Source: Inia geoffrensis (Eukaryota; Chordata; Mammalia; Artiodactyla; Iniidae). Taken from it: a stretch of DNA of 64,000 nt. How positions within the stretch are numbered: the stretch's first letter is position 1; each line of letters opens with the position of its first letter. The position numbers were made by a program, and so were the translations under genes. The stretch covers positions 164,258,044 through 164,322,043 of the forward strand of contig CM070901.1 in NCBI GenBank assembly GCA_036417435.1, given 5' to 3'. Under the pieces are notes generated by a model. It did not search any database, had not been told where the DNA came from, and saw only the letters and a list, made by a program, of their open reading frames with translations. Positions 12,801-22,900 of the stretch are shown one piece after another.

Positions 12801-13724
12801 GACAAAAGCCCATTTTGTCTGGAAAACAGGGAAAGCCAAGTTATGTCTAAAACATGCTTTCTGAACTCCTACTATGTGCCAGGCTCAGGCCTAGGAACTT
12901 GGAATATAAAGATGCGTTAGGCAGCCCTTGCCCTTGAGGATCTCTATATAACGGGGGCCAGAGAGTTAACACAAACAATACACTGTGATGAGCAGAAATA
13001 GCCCCAACTCGGATGGGTCTCCTTGCAAGGCAATTCATATGTATTCATCGTGTGCTCTACTCAAAGACTAAAATTATTCCATTATTCCCAAGAACTTGCG
13101 AAAGGAGAAAAGGGGTTCATCCTAACAAGCAAGGATGCCCTCTGCTGCCTGGCTTCGCGCTGGTCGCTGGGGAGAGCTTGGGGGTAGGTCAGAGCCGTTC
13201 CTGCCCTCAGGGAGCTCCCAGTCTGCGAGAGACAGGCAAGTGCCGCACCCAGGCTGCATCAACAACCGCGGGATGCGGGGCTCTAAGGGGGGCGCCGGGG
13301 CCGGGAAGCTAGCTCGTGCGCGCTCGGGACAGAGAGCAGGGGGGCAGATACGATGCTCCACAAGAGCACCAGACAGGAGTTGGGGTAAGTTCGGGGTCAG
13401 GGCCCCGAAGCGCCCCGGCAACCAGCTGATTGCCCGAGGGGCTGCCTAAGCGAGCGCCTCAGAGCCCCCAACTCTGGGTTTCCCCAGTTCCTGGGCCCGG
13501 GCTCCGGGTTCCCGGTTCCTCCACACGCCGCCCGGGCCGACAGACAGTTCTCCCTCAGTCAGTCCCAGGGTCTTTGGGCCGCTCGGCTCGCTGCGAGAAA
13601 TGAGCCGCCCGGCCAGCCCTGGCCAGCGTAGGCTAGGCCACTCCAGCGCTGGTCGCCCCGCCACTCACCAAGTCGGGCAGTCAAACAGCGGGAGGCTGGA
13701 GCCGGAGTTCGCGGCTGCCGCCAT
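3731..13724 (-). CDS. PPP1R8: PPP1R8 (NIPP1), coding exons 1-5 of a gene cut by the left edge
   Basis: Nuclear inhibitor of protein phosphatase 1, a scaffold that binds PP1 and directs it to nuclear and spliceosomal substrates. Five exons join in frame (56+61+154+221+145 nt = 212 codons plus one base), all with GT-AG borders. The product starts MAAAANSGSS. An FHA phosphopeptide-binding domain occupies roughly residues 45-110, with YYLFGRNPD and SRVHAALVYH visible. Downstream come an acidic stretch (GGEDDELKGLLGLPEEE), a basic run (RPKRKRKN) and the PP1-docking RVxF motif as RVTF at residues 200-203. The human protein is about 351 residues, so the C-terminal 40% or so lies beyond the window; I found no match to it below 3731. 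The start lies in a strong context (AAGATGG) and matches the known N-terminus. Identification rests on near-identity to the remembered human protein. Confidence 0.95.
5036..5160 (+). mobile_element. hAT-type MITE fragment
   Basis: GTGCTATTCAATATGGTTAG, ACTAGCCACATGTGATTACT and a closing GGACAGTGCAG resemble a common mammalian Charlie-derived MITE whose ends pair. The family name is not certain. Confidence 0.45.
5462..5682 (-). CDS. PPP1R8: PPP1R8 coding exon 4
   Basis: The acceptor is TTATTCCCAG and the donor GTAATTCC. It finishes the FHA domain (HGTFLGHIRLEPHKPQQIPID) and encodes an acidic linker ending PEEETELD. Translation continues into the intron without an immediate stop, so a long open frame here overstates the exon. 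Confidence 0.95.
6974..7127 (-). CDS. PPP1R8: PPP1R8 coding exon 3 (FHA core)
   Basis: The acceptor is TTATTTAG and the donor GTAAGTAA. It encodes most of the FHA domain, including the GRNP loop and the SRVHAALVYHKHLKR segment. Conserved FHA residues Gly-Arg, Ser-Arg-x-His and Asn-Ser are all present. It ends one base into the Thr codon of the NSTHGTF strand. Confidence 0.95.
7815..8050 (-). repeat. MIR SINE
   Basis: Antisense MIR: CTCCTCAAAACAACTCTGTG, AAGGAAATAGATTCAGAAAG and CAGCTGGTTAAGTAGCAG. It lies in PPP1R8 intron 2. Confidence 0.75.
8535..8668 (-). repeat. Short CHR-type SINE
   Basis: T-rich left end, TTGGCTGTGCCACGCGGC and a minus-strand head GGGAATTCCCTGGCGGTCC. Flanked by ttcctttaa duplications at 8526-8534 and 8669-8677. 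Confidence 0.85.
8925..9165 (-). repeat. MIR SINE
   Basis: Antisense MIR with ACTGCTGAGTACTTATGTG, CATCCTCATAACCACTCTG and GATAGGAAAAGTGAGGC in order. Confidence 0.75.
9310..9480. other. GC-rich island with several hairpins, function unknown
   Basis: Stands out from the AT-rich intron. On the minus strand it contains CCCAAGT/ACTTGGG, TGAC/GTCA around a TGAGCT loop, CCCTA/TAGGG and CCAGCAG/CTGCTGG. No repeat family or exon was recognised, and no good H box was found, so it is not called as a snoRNA. Confidence 0.35.
9993..10158 (-). ncRNA. SCARNA1: H/ACA small Cajal-body RNA, probable SCARNA1 (ACA35)
   Basis: A textbook H/ACA layout is visible on the host-gene strand. The 5' hairpin has a basal stem GCACTT/AAGTGC (10156-10151 with 10077-10072), a second stem AGCTATC/GATAGCT (10139-10133 with 10093-10087) and an apical stem AGCCT/AGGCT with an 8-base loop. 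The H box ATATTA (ANANNA) is at 10070-10065. The 3' hairpin has stems GCC/GGC and TGAGT/ACTCA, then apical AGTGT/ACACT. An ACA box at 9998-9996 is followed by exactly three bases. Human SCARNA1 is, from memory, a 166-nt RNA in a PPP1R8 intron about 3.6 kb from the promoter; spacing here is about the same. It is reported to guide pseudouridylation of U2 snRNA (position 89). A perfect UGAG CAB box is not obvious in the loops. It is likely processed from PPP1R8 intron 2. The 5' end is placed to about two bases. Confidence 0.8.
10516..10540 (+). repeat. (AAAAC)n simple repeat
   Basis: Short AAAAC iterations in PPP1R8 intron 2. Confidence 0.7.
11140..11258 (+). repeat. L2 LINE 3' end
   Basis: TTTGAGGACAGGAACCACG, TGACTGGCACATAATAAGTA and the terminal GAATGAATGAATGAA are the signature of the L2 3' end. 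Confidence 0.75.
11728..11788 (-). CDS. PPP1R8: PPP1R8 coding exon 2
   Basis: The acceptor is CTTATTTTTCAG and the donor GTATGG. One base completes Trp19, then 20 codons give AGKPPPGLHLDVVKGDKLIE, the linker leading into the FHA domain. Confidence 0.95.
12850..13030 (-). repeat. L2-like LINE fragment
   Basis: CTCCTACTATGTGCCAGGCT then GGAACTTGGAATATAAAGATG and CAGCCCTTGCCCTTGAGGA fit antisense L2. A similar motif recurs at 13190-13240 inside the CpG island. Confidence 0.45.
13669..13724 (-). CDS. PPP1R8: PPP1R8 coding exon 1
   Basis: Encodes residues 1-18 plus two bases of the tryptophan codon (MAAAANSGSSLPLFDCPT-W). The donor reads GTGAGTGG. It lies inside a CpG island, and a YY1-type motif overlaps the start codon. 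Confidence 0.95.
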
Positions 13725-13728
13725 CTTG
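13717..13728 (-). promoter_or_regulatory. YY1-type motif overlapping the PPP1R8 start codon
   Basis: On the coding strand the bases CAAGATGGCGGC match the canonical YY1 element, with the ATG of the motif being the start codon. This arrangement is known at housekeeping genes with short 5' UTRs. Confidence 0.6.
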
Positions 13729-13743
13729 CTTCTCCCCCTCCCA

Positions 13744-13753
13744 TTTGGCGGGC
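13744..13753 (+). promoter_or_regulatory. E2F-like site upstream of PPP1R8
   Basis: TTTGGCGGGC matches the E2F core (TTTSGCGS). It lies about 20 bases upstream of the PPP1R8 start codon, close to the expected transcription start. This is a motif match only. Confidence 0.4.
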
Positions 13754-14499
13754 CTGAAGCACGCCGGGAAACTGGAAGACCCAGAGGAGAGAGGCGGCTT
13801 CCCAGCAGCCTGTGCGTTTGCGCGCGCGCGCGCCCACCCACGCACGCATGGACGCGCAGACGCACAGGGCGCTTCTAGTAGCGGGGGCAAGTGGGGTTCG
13901 GTTTTGAGGTCTTTTTCAGTGCTTGATAGTTCGCTTTTTACAGAGGTCAGGGTTTTCCTTGGCCGGGAGTTGTTTGAGGAAAATGGTCTCGTAAGGAGGG
14001 ATTCGGTTTCCCTCTACGTTCTTTTTGCAAACACGCTCCCAGGCTCTAAAATGTTGCGACTCCACCCTTGCTCTGGGCCTGCCCCCTCAGCCTTTCGACC
14101 CCAGTCTGCAGAGAAGCTAGAGGGTAGAGCTCAGAGATTCGAAAAACTCCAGCTTTTCTGTTTCTCTTCTTCCGGTCCTTCTGCGTAGAGCTGCATGCAC
14201 TGTACTCCCTTCCCCATTGTAACCCAAATCCGGCACTTGAGAGCTTCTGTAGATTATCTGGGAAGCTACCTTTGGGGGTCATCTAAACTCTGGACAAACA
14301 GGAGCCAGGGACGGATCCAACCAGATGGCAGGCGTCCAGATCTTCAGTGTGCATGAATGAAATGGTTAATCAAGTTGAGGCCCCTTTGGATTTTAAAACT
14401 TTGGCCATAGTGACTAGATAGTGTAAGGAAGAATTAGGATTCAGGCCTGCTTTAGGCCAACAGCTGGGTGAGAGACCAGCAGCAGGTCCTCTGGTTGTA

Positions 14500-14725
14500 A
14501 TGGCTTATGTCTATTGAGTGCTTATTTATCTGGGCAAGTATACAGTTTATATGAATCATCTCATTTAATTCTCACAACTCTCTTGAAATAGGTATTATGA
14601 TTCCTGAGGGGTGGGTCAGAGAGATTGAGCTACCCAGCCTCACCCTAGAACAAGTGGTGAGTGGGATTCAAATCTAAATCAGTGTGATGCCAAAGGCCAT
14701 GCTCTTTAATCATCACTATCTGTCA
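14500..14725 (-). repeat. MIR SINE
   Basis: Antisense MIR upstream of PPP1R8: CATTTAATTCTCACAACTCT, GGTATTATGATTCCTGAGG and GCTCTTTAATCATCACTAT. Confidence 0.75.
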
Positions 14726-15148
14726 CATTTTGATGTTGGTGTGATCATATTAGCATGCAACTAAAGCCCAACACTTTTTCACTTTTGTAGAAAACATGGG
14801 AGGATTATCTGACCTTTTTTTTTTCTTTCTTTCTTTTAAGGAAACAATGCAAAATTATTGTTCACCCATAAAGAGGCACTGACTGCACAGCAAGTTATCT
14901 CCTTCTATGGTGGAGTTATTTCTTTACTTGATTGCTTGCTACTGGTCCTCTAGATTTTAAATCGAACATCAGCCTGTTCAAAAGAGTTTGCCCTTGGTGA
15001 CATCTCTAGGCATCAAGATTTAGCTGCAGCATAATATTAACTTAGAATTTAAAATTATCAACTCTTAGGCAGGAGAATCACATTTTCCCCTTGTCTTCAA
15101 ATGCACAAGTAAACTCATCCAGCAAGGATGTTAACTGATCAGATCACT

Positions 15149-15271
15149 TTTTTTTTTTTTTTTGGCTGTGCCTCGGGGCTTGCAAGATCTTTGTTCCCGG
15201 ACCAGTGATTGAACCCAGCCCTCGGCAGTGAAAGCGCCGAGTCCTAACCACTGGACTGCCAGGCAATTCCC
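15149..15271 (-). repeat. Short CHR-type SINE
   Basis: Poly(T), TTGGCTGTGCCTCGGGGCTT and a minus-strand head GGGAATTGCCTGGCAGTCC. Flanked by tcagatcact duplications. Confidence 0.85.
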
Positions 15272-16234
15272 TCAGATCACTTATCACACGAACTGGTTAA
15301 TATCCTACCTTCCAGCTTTGTGATTCCAAAAACAGACTAGGCTGATAGCTCTAAACTTGGTTTCAGGAAAACAAGCTATAGCTCCCTCATTTGAGCACAA
15401 GGACTTGATTCTTAAAGATTTAAATAGTTTCAAGTGTTTTGAGTGTAACAGAATGGAGCAAGGTGCTTGTATCTACAGAGATTGTGTGGGCCTTTGAGGT
15501 CCCATGCGCTTTTCAGGCATGAAGAGGTATTGAAGCCATGTCTAACTATCAGGGACCTAATACCATCTTATGTCAGCTTTGCCTTTCAATTTCTCAGCTT
15601 CTGTGGGTGGTCTGTTATTTAATCCCTTACAATGCTGAATAGACACCCAAGAAACCTAAGCTATATTCTTACCCTTATAATTTTTTATTCCTTGGCCATG
15701 TTCCCTGTTTCCAGCATAGCTGATATTCACACTGACCTCTGATGTAATGGCACCTCACACTTTCCTGGGCTTTATAAAGCAAAATGCTCTTTGGACACCA
15801 ATGATGTCAGTAGAGATCAGCAAACTGGAGGACAGCAGTCTAGGACATGAACCTTTTGAAATGTAAAGACTGATGGGCTAGCTGCCTTTGGATTTTGGTA
15901 TCTCAACAAAGACATTAATTTCTTAGACTTTGGGCCTTCCTTAGAATAGAATCTAAAGACATAAGGAGCATACTGATATCAAAAAACTTCTTAAAACATC
16001 TTTTATAGATTAGTGATCAAATGGAGACACTGAAAAAATTGTGTGTTTGTGTAGAGATGGTACAGCAGGAGACTTCATTTAGCAGGGTGGTGAATGAAGA
16101 GTTTACAAGGTGCCAACAAAAGAAAAGATATTCATGAAAACAACAGAAATTGCCATTACTCCGCATTGTTAAAGCTTCATGAAAGACGTGGTGAGCAGGA
16201 TAGTTTGTATCAGTGATGAATGGAGACAGTGTAT

Positions 16235-16450
16235 AGTGTCTAAAGGTGTGGTTTTGAAGTCTGTGTGCTGGAGATCAAATCCTGGCTCCACTGCTCCTCA
16301 ACTGTGTGCCCTTGGCCAGGTCGCTTACTTACTATGCCTCGGTTTCCTAATCCATCAAAAGAGGATGAGAAAAATATATCTCCTCGATAGTTTTGTGAGT
16401 GTAAGATGATAAATGTAAAATGTAAAACATTCAGCATAGTAAACTGCTTG
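16235..16450 (+). repeat. MIR SINE
   Basis: Sense MIR: GGAGATCAAATCCTGGCTCC, CTCAACTGTGTGCCCTTGG and GCCTCGGTTTCCTAATCC. Confidence 0.75.
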
Positions 16451-17747
16451 TAGTAAGGGCTCCAGTATGACCCCACAAATGACCATTCACATACAGAGCA
16501 CTTCCTCAAGCCTCTAAATTCCTTCAGTAGACTGACCGCCATTCCTGGCCTCGGCTTCTTCAGTTGTAAAGCGATGCAGCTAGTCTAGATGAGTGGTTCA
16601 GATATTTGAGATGTCATGGACCAGGGGAAAATAAGTATTATAGGGGTGTCAACTTTTATTTTGCCAGCCGAGGAGATTTTTAAATGAAGACTGTCACCTA
16701 ACATCACCACCTTTTCATAATCTTTTTAAAAAGTGAGAAAGCCATTAGCCCAGATTCAAAGATGGTACTTTAAAAAGCCCACTATGTTATTTTTCTCATT
16801 TCTCCATGGACTGTAAAAACTTGGTCCTTAATCAGAGTCCCGCATTAAAAATTCTATTATTTCAAGTTTATCTTTTAAAAATTAAGTAGTATATTGTCAA
16901 TCAAATTTCATTTTGGATAAGTATTAAAATGAACTACTCAGTTGGCCTAAAAGCAGGATCAAGGGTTGGAATTAAAACCTTTCAAGCTATTTCCTGGCTA
17001 AATGGAGATTCTAAAGCAGTAGATGTAATTCATAGTACTGGAAAGCAATACTGAAAAATTCCTTGAAACCTAGGGATACGCTAAACATGCTTAGAAAAGG
17101 GAGGAAGCAGGTGATTTCTAGCCCTAGGAAACAGGATAGAATGAAATCTGAGTTAGGTTCTGGTCTGCATTTAGTGACCAAAAGCAAAAGCTTCACTCCC
17201 ATGACTGAGAACTGCCTCTGAACAGAAGAAGGGGGAAAACCCAAAAAACAAAAAAACTGAATGGAGGAGGCTCGGTATGTTTTAGTTTGCACTGACTGAA
17301 GCATGATTTCATTTTGATATTTTTTTTCCCAGTGGTGCAAGGCAGTGTATCACCACCCCTTAACAAAACCTACCCAGGGAGTATTAGTCTAGCAGCTAGC
17401 AAGTTCTTGTTCTGGAACATTTGCAGAGGAAGTGGCCAGCATGACACCTCTACTTTACCCTATACTACAGTACTACTGTTTTAATTCACTTGAAGAGAAA
17501 ACATTCTATAAAGAAAGGAGAAAGAAAGAGAAAAGGAAAGGAATACAGAGACAAACATACAGTTGGTATGTTCAGACCACATCCCTATGGTCTTTATAAT
17601 CAAAGAATTTTATAGCTTTAAGAGAAATATTGAGGAAACTAGGGGCCTATGGGTTACATAACTTGTCCAAATACCTACAGCAAGTTAATGACAGAGCTAA
17701 GATTCCCGAGGCCGTCGGTACCCCAGTCTAGTTTTTGACCTCCAAAC

Positions 17748-17912
17748 CAATGGTTTTCAGCCATGGTTATACCTGAGAATTATCTGGAGCTTTTAGAAGT
17801 CTCTATACCCAGGCTATAACCCAAACTAACTAAATTAGAATCTTGTGGCACGGTCACCTAGGTATCAGTATTTTTTTAGTTTCTAATGTGAAGCCATGGT
17901 TAAGAGCCACTG
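17748..17912 (+). mobile_element. MER5A-like hAT MITE
   Basis: Ends CAATGGTTTTCAGCCATGG and CCATGGTTAAGAGCCACTG are inverted copies, with GAGAATTATCTGGAGCTTTT between them, as in MER5A. Confidence 0.7.
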
Positions 17913-18760
17913 CCCTAAACCATGGTGCCCTAAAGGTGGACAAAGCACAGTCAAGGAGGATTCTGTGAACAGGTTTGTTAGGACCACTTAGCAGAACCTC
18001 TTGGTGACTACTACAAATTCCAGGCCATTGAAATTCTAGGCCAAGGTCATATTTGCTACCCATGACTACTATTACCACCACCATTGGATAACAGAACAGA
18101 ACTATGGTGGCTTCATTTTACCCAAACTGAAAGGTTTCGTGTTTTTCTTGTTTGTTTGGTACTTTTTTATAGTCAAGACTTTTTTTTTGCCTGGAATGTT
18201 ACAAATAATGTATTCAAGTCCAACCGTAATTTAGAGCTGAAGGGGCAGTGATTGTATAACCAAGGAATTACCTCTGAAGCTGCTGCTTGGGCCACTGTGA
18301 CGCCCCAATAGCTCTATCCTGTTCCTCAAGGAATATCCTATTCCACCCCTAAACCAATCCTCACCTGATCTCCAGTCTTCTTGCAGGTCTCAATTTTTCT
18401 CTGGACAGCACATTATCCAATATCTACTGCATTAGGATGTTAACTCATAAAAACTTACCACAAAAGCTTTTCAAATGTTTATTTGTCTTATGTGGGTGGA
18501 ATGCTGCCAAGAGTGCAAAGAAACTTATGCATTTAGCCCTGTTTCCCTGCTGTTCACATTAGTTTAGTAAAAGAAGATTAAGTAACATTACAGGGAATGG
18601 AAGAAATAAGTATAAATATATCCAGGGTAGTGATCCTCTGATTCACTAAAGGATGAACTGAAATTGTTGGCCCAATTCACATTTATGTGAGAGCCTAGAG
18701 AAATTACTTTCCCTTAAACTTCCCTACACTTGTGAAAAAGGGGAGTGGACAACATTTATG

Positions 18761-19890
18761 TTACAAGACAGCAATCTTTTATTGAAACATTTTTTGTCTA
18801 AAACTATGCATGGAGAGATTAATCTCTTGTTCATAAATTAGGATAAGTCTAACATCACTATTCCAAACCAGTATTATTTACAAAAAAGAACCTTTGCTTT
18901 ATCGCCAGGTTCACAGGACTAAATTGTAAACCAACTTCAGTCTAGCTTTTAAAATCTTCCTGCCATCAAATGCCCAGCAAACCTTATTAGGGTAGGGGGC
19001 AGCCTTTTGATGGCAACATTCATCATTTACCAGGAATGCAGAACCACAACTGAGCAACAACAACAAAAGATTAAATCATTCCAAACAATTCCTATTTGCT
19101 CTCCAGAAGAATGTCTAATTCTCCCCTTCTATACAGACAGGTGGGAGAGGAGCCCCACAGAGAATCATAATGTTAATTAAATTAAACTCTTCAAAAAGTG
19201 AACAAGATGGTTTAGTGTATATATGGATGAATTGCAGTCGATGACACTAGCAGATAATAAACTTAAACCCAGATTAACACACACCCCAACAGCTGACCAG
19301 CTCAAATAGTTACTTCTCATTTAATCTGGATCACCTGTGCAATTTTTTATTCTCTAGTTAAATACATTGCCAAAACCTTTCAAAGCATATAGGGGGCAGG
19401 CTTCTTAGAAATTCAAACTAAAATATTAAATAATAAAAATTGCTGGCTTATTATACAGTTTCTGACAGACTCCAATATGCTGGGTGACAGAAAGTAATTC
19501 TATCTCAGTTGCTAGTAAAAAGGTAAATCTTGTATGTACATAGAAAGACATTATTACAAGACTATAGTGTTACCTACCAAAACAAGAATATCTAGAATGT
19601 AATTTTCAGTAAACACTTGGGACGAAGGGCAATCAGAATATAAGAGAAAGCAAAATCCACATAAATTAATTCTTAATTTGAGAAATCAATAAAATGTATA
19701 CATAAATTGATAAATACTGTCTCCACAGGTCACTAATTCCAAGGACTAGTTAGTAGTTAGTTTCTAACTAAATTATTACAGGACATTCTGGTGTATTCTG
19801 TCTTCTTTTGATCAGTTTGTTCTGGCAAGACTCCAGCAAGCACTTGCCCTTGAAAACAGCTCAGCAGGAGAAGGCTCGGAGGCAAACACT
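18761..19890 (-). other. STX12: Probable STX12 3' UTR
   Basis: Follows the STX12 stop and runs to a plausible AATAAA cleavage region. It has AT-rich 3' UTR-like composition with no interspersed repeat that I recognise. Other AATAAA signals on the minus strand at 19351-19346 and 18483-18478 could give shorter or longer forms. Confidence 0.55.
18778..18783 (-). terminator. Candidate STX12 poly(A) signal
   Basis: AATAAA on the minus strand, in the context CAATAAAAGATTGCTG. Downstream sequence (ATGTTGTCC) is GU-containing. Other hexamers exist nearby, so the choice is tentative. Confidence 0.45.
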
Positions 19891-19983
19891 TCATTTATTA
19901 ACTAGCCACAAAATAAGTCCCAAGATTACAATAATCACTGACAGGACAAGCACCAGGATACAGATCTTCTTGCGAGATTTTTT
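19891..19983 (-). CDS. STX12: STX12 coding exon 9 (membrane anchor and stop)
   Basis: The acceptor is TTCTCTCCTCAG. It encodes KKSRKK, the hydrophobic anchor and the short tail VNK, then TGA. Human has YKTK after the valine; the sequence here is consistent with a small deletion moving the stop forward, shortening the lumenal tail by two residues. Confidence 0.95.
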   Translation of the reverse strand, partial: KKSRKKICILVLVLSVIIVILGLILWLVNK

Positions 19984-22900
19984 CTGAGGAGAGAAATATG
20001 TAAAGAAGACACTCACGAAACAAGTAAAAAATGTTTCAATCTAAGACTCCAAGAGTGCTTCATCAATCTGCCTCCTGGTAATTCAAAATTAACTCTATCC
20101 ATGTATGACTATGCGGACACCTTCTCAAAAATCTCAAATAACCAGTGCTAGGCAGCAGCGCAGGTTCTAATTCCAGGCTCCCAAATACAATTTTGCAAAG
20201 GAACTGTTTATACCTATGTTGCTAGGCATTATTTGCAATAAAATAAGTTATCCATACATGTGTATTTTAATAAAGGTTTTACACCTAGTATAAAATTTTG
20301 TTCACTGTAAAAAATACACACAAGCAGAAGAGAAAATAATCACCCACAGATAATAAAACAGCTGACATTTTGATTGTATTTCCTTCTGATCTTTTATCCA
20401 TGCATATTGTTATCTGACATAACTGGGACCATACTGTATGATGTTTGATGTTTTTATCACTTAATATTTTAGCATAAATATTTTGATATTATAAACTCTT
20501 CATAAACATCTCTTTTAATTCCCACATAACATTGAGTGGATGTATATAATTTACTTAATTGTTCCTTTACTGTTGGATATTAAAGTCATCACTCAGTTTT
20601 AAAGGGAAACACTATTATTAAATATGAATTTCTTTAAGAACAGTCCCAGGTGAAATACAGCTATCTTAGGAACATGGTAACTGACTGAATGCTATTTATT
20701 TCTAAAAAGCCATGCAACACCAAATTGAGGAGAAATGACAGGGACCTCATTCACAATATTTGTAAACTGAGGTAAAGACCCAGATAAAAGTCATAAAACT
20801 AGAGTTTCAACTCATATGTAGAAAAATATCACTTTACAGAGAGTGGAACGATTAACCCCTATTTATTCATACGAAATAACCCCAAAATGATAAGCCCCTA
20901 TTAATTCATAAATAGCTGTCGGAGTTGATTCTTTGTCCATCCTCTGTGGCAACAGTCAACATAAAGTATCTGCAAAGTTCTACTTTGTACCTATTACTAT
21001 CCTAATTGAAACAAACTTCAGCTGTTTAGGTTATAAACGTAGCCTTATACCAGATTAGGTATCATGCCAGCTTACATGGTTAGCTTTGCAGCTAAGAGGC
21101 TTCTATGTCAGTTTATTCAAAGTTTCATGCCTTTTTGTAGATCTCTCTGCAAAGAAAAATACTAAAAATGGAGCTGGAACTGCAATTATGACTACCTGTC
21201 TCCAGCTTAAGTCTAAGCAAAAGGCTGCAGCTGCTCTCAAAAAGTCTACAGCACACAGTGACTTTCTTTAGTACCTGCTTTTACCTGATAGTAAGCAGCT
21301 CGCTGTAACTGATCAGTGGCTCTTTCTACATGCACCTCTGAGCTTTCCACATTGGCTTCTATGCTGTCTGCAAAATAGAAGGGCAGTGGATGTTTTTTAC
21401 CACACTCAGATGTCTCAAGACTGCAAACTGAAGACAATTATGATGCTATGGGTCCTGGTTCACCACCATCACTCCAACTATCCAGGCATGACAGCAAAAG
21501 TTACTAACTCCATAAGAGAATAGCCCTACTCTTTGGAAATAAATACTGGGGTGGAGGGTTATGAAGTATATAACTCACCCAAAAATGGTTCAGAAAAAAA
21601 TCAGGTATATACATAGAGTGAGAAAGAGTGAGTGCAAATAAAAAGCAAGTGGGGTAAACGTTAACAAGAGGTAAATCTGGGTAAAGTTTATAAAGGAGTT
21701 CCTTATTTTTTATTTATTTAATTTATTTATTTTTGGCTGTGTTGGGTCTTTGTTGCTGCGCACAGGGTTTCCCTAATTGTGGCGAGCGAGGGCTACTCTT
21801 TGTTGCACCAGCTTCTCACTGCGGTGGCTTCTCTTGTTGCAGAGCAGGGGCTCTAGGCGCGTGGGCTTCAGTAGTTGTGGCTCGTGGGCTCAGTAGTTGT
21901 GGCTTGCGGGCTCTAGAGCTCAGGTTCAGTAGTTGTGGCGCACGGGCTTAGTTGCCCCACAGCACATGGGATCTTCCCAGACAAGGGCTCGAACCCATGT
22001 CCCCTGCATTGGCAGGCGGATTCTTAACCACTGAGCCACCAGTGAAGCCCAAAGAGTTCCTTATTGTTTTCATTTTTGCAACTTTTTATAAACTTGAAAC
22101 TATTTCCAAATAAAAAGCTTTAAAAAAAAAAAGGGTTTCTAAGCCCATAGTTGTGCAAGTTTCTGGAGATAAAAACTGGGACGGTGACAGCTAATATTTC
22201 CGTAAACAGCCAAAGACTTACCAAGAGGCTATGGCAAGTGAATGGAGCTGACTGTTCACGGAAGCCTCATTTTAACTTACACACTTGACAACATAAGAAA
22301 ATTGCTAAGAAAATGAATTTAATGATTTTTAAATGGTATTCCAAAATTCCTAAGACACATCTTACTGACTTCTTTGCACACAAATTGCACTTCTTTGTCA
22401 ACTCACCTTCATGTTAAAGGTATCAATAATACATACCAATGAGATCACCTTGGTCATGGATCATCATTGCCAAATCTTTAAATATCTGATTGACATCCAA
22501 AATATCAGCCTAAGGAACACAAAAAAACAATTAACGTTAAGCAACATGTTAGAAGATTCATTTCCTCTACTTACCTAAAGTTTTGTCTAGTAACAACACA
22601 TGTGTTTTTAAAGCTTATAAATCATGTTTTCTCCATAAACAGAAAATGAAAAAAAAGTTAATTATTAACATTTACTAAATGACTACTATGTGCCAAGTGC
22701 TATACCAGGTAGGTAATTAAAAGCACATTCTCTTGGAGCCTGACTGTCAGCTACAGAGTACTGTTAATCCTCCAGTTTTGTTGTCCAACCTTAAATTAAG
22801 AACTTCTCTGGACCTCCCCTCTAAAATGTGGACAATGACAGTACCCATCTCATAGGGTTTTCAGAAGTACTAAATAAAAAGTTCTTAGAACTGTGAAATA

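Larger units (their letters stand above)
13140..13900. promoter_or_regulatory. CpG island and promoter region of PPP1R8
   Basis: CpG-dense DNA surrounds coding exon 1, and no TATA box is evident near the start codon. It includes a (CG)6 run near 13819, an E2F-like site and a YY1-like site. Part of the left side resembles an old LINE fragment that has become CpG-rich. A further ETS-type CTTCCGGT lies outside the island near 14168. The transcription start cannot be fixed from sequence alone; a short 5' UTR is likely. Confidence 0.7.
13910..18760. other. Intergenic interval between STX12 and PPP1R8
   Basis: About 5 kb between the STX12 poly(A) site and the PPP1R8 promoter. It holds MIR, short CHR and MER5 insertions. 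I see nothing identifiable at 15300-16200, 16460-17740 or 17920-18470. Confidence 0.6.

Noticed and set aside
13745..14188. A 147-codon open frame on the plus strand in the CpG island
   Set aside because: No splice support, no recognised protein, and it is antisense to PPP1R8. CpG-rich DNA often lacks stops.
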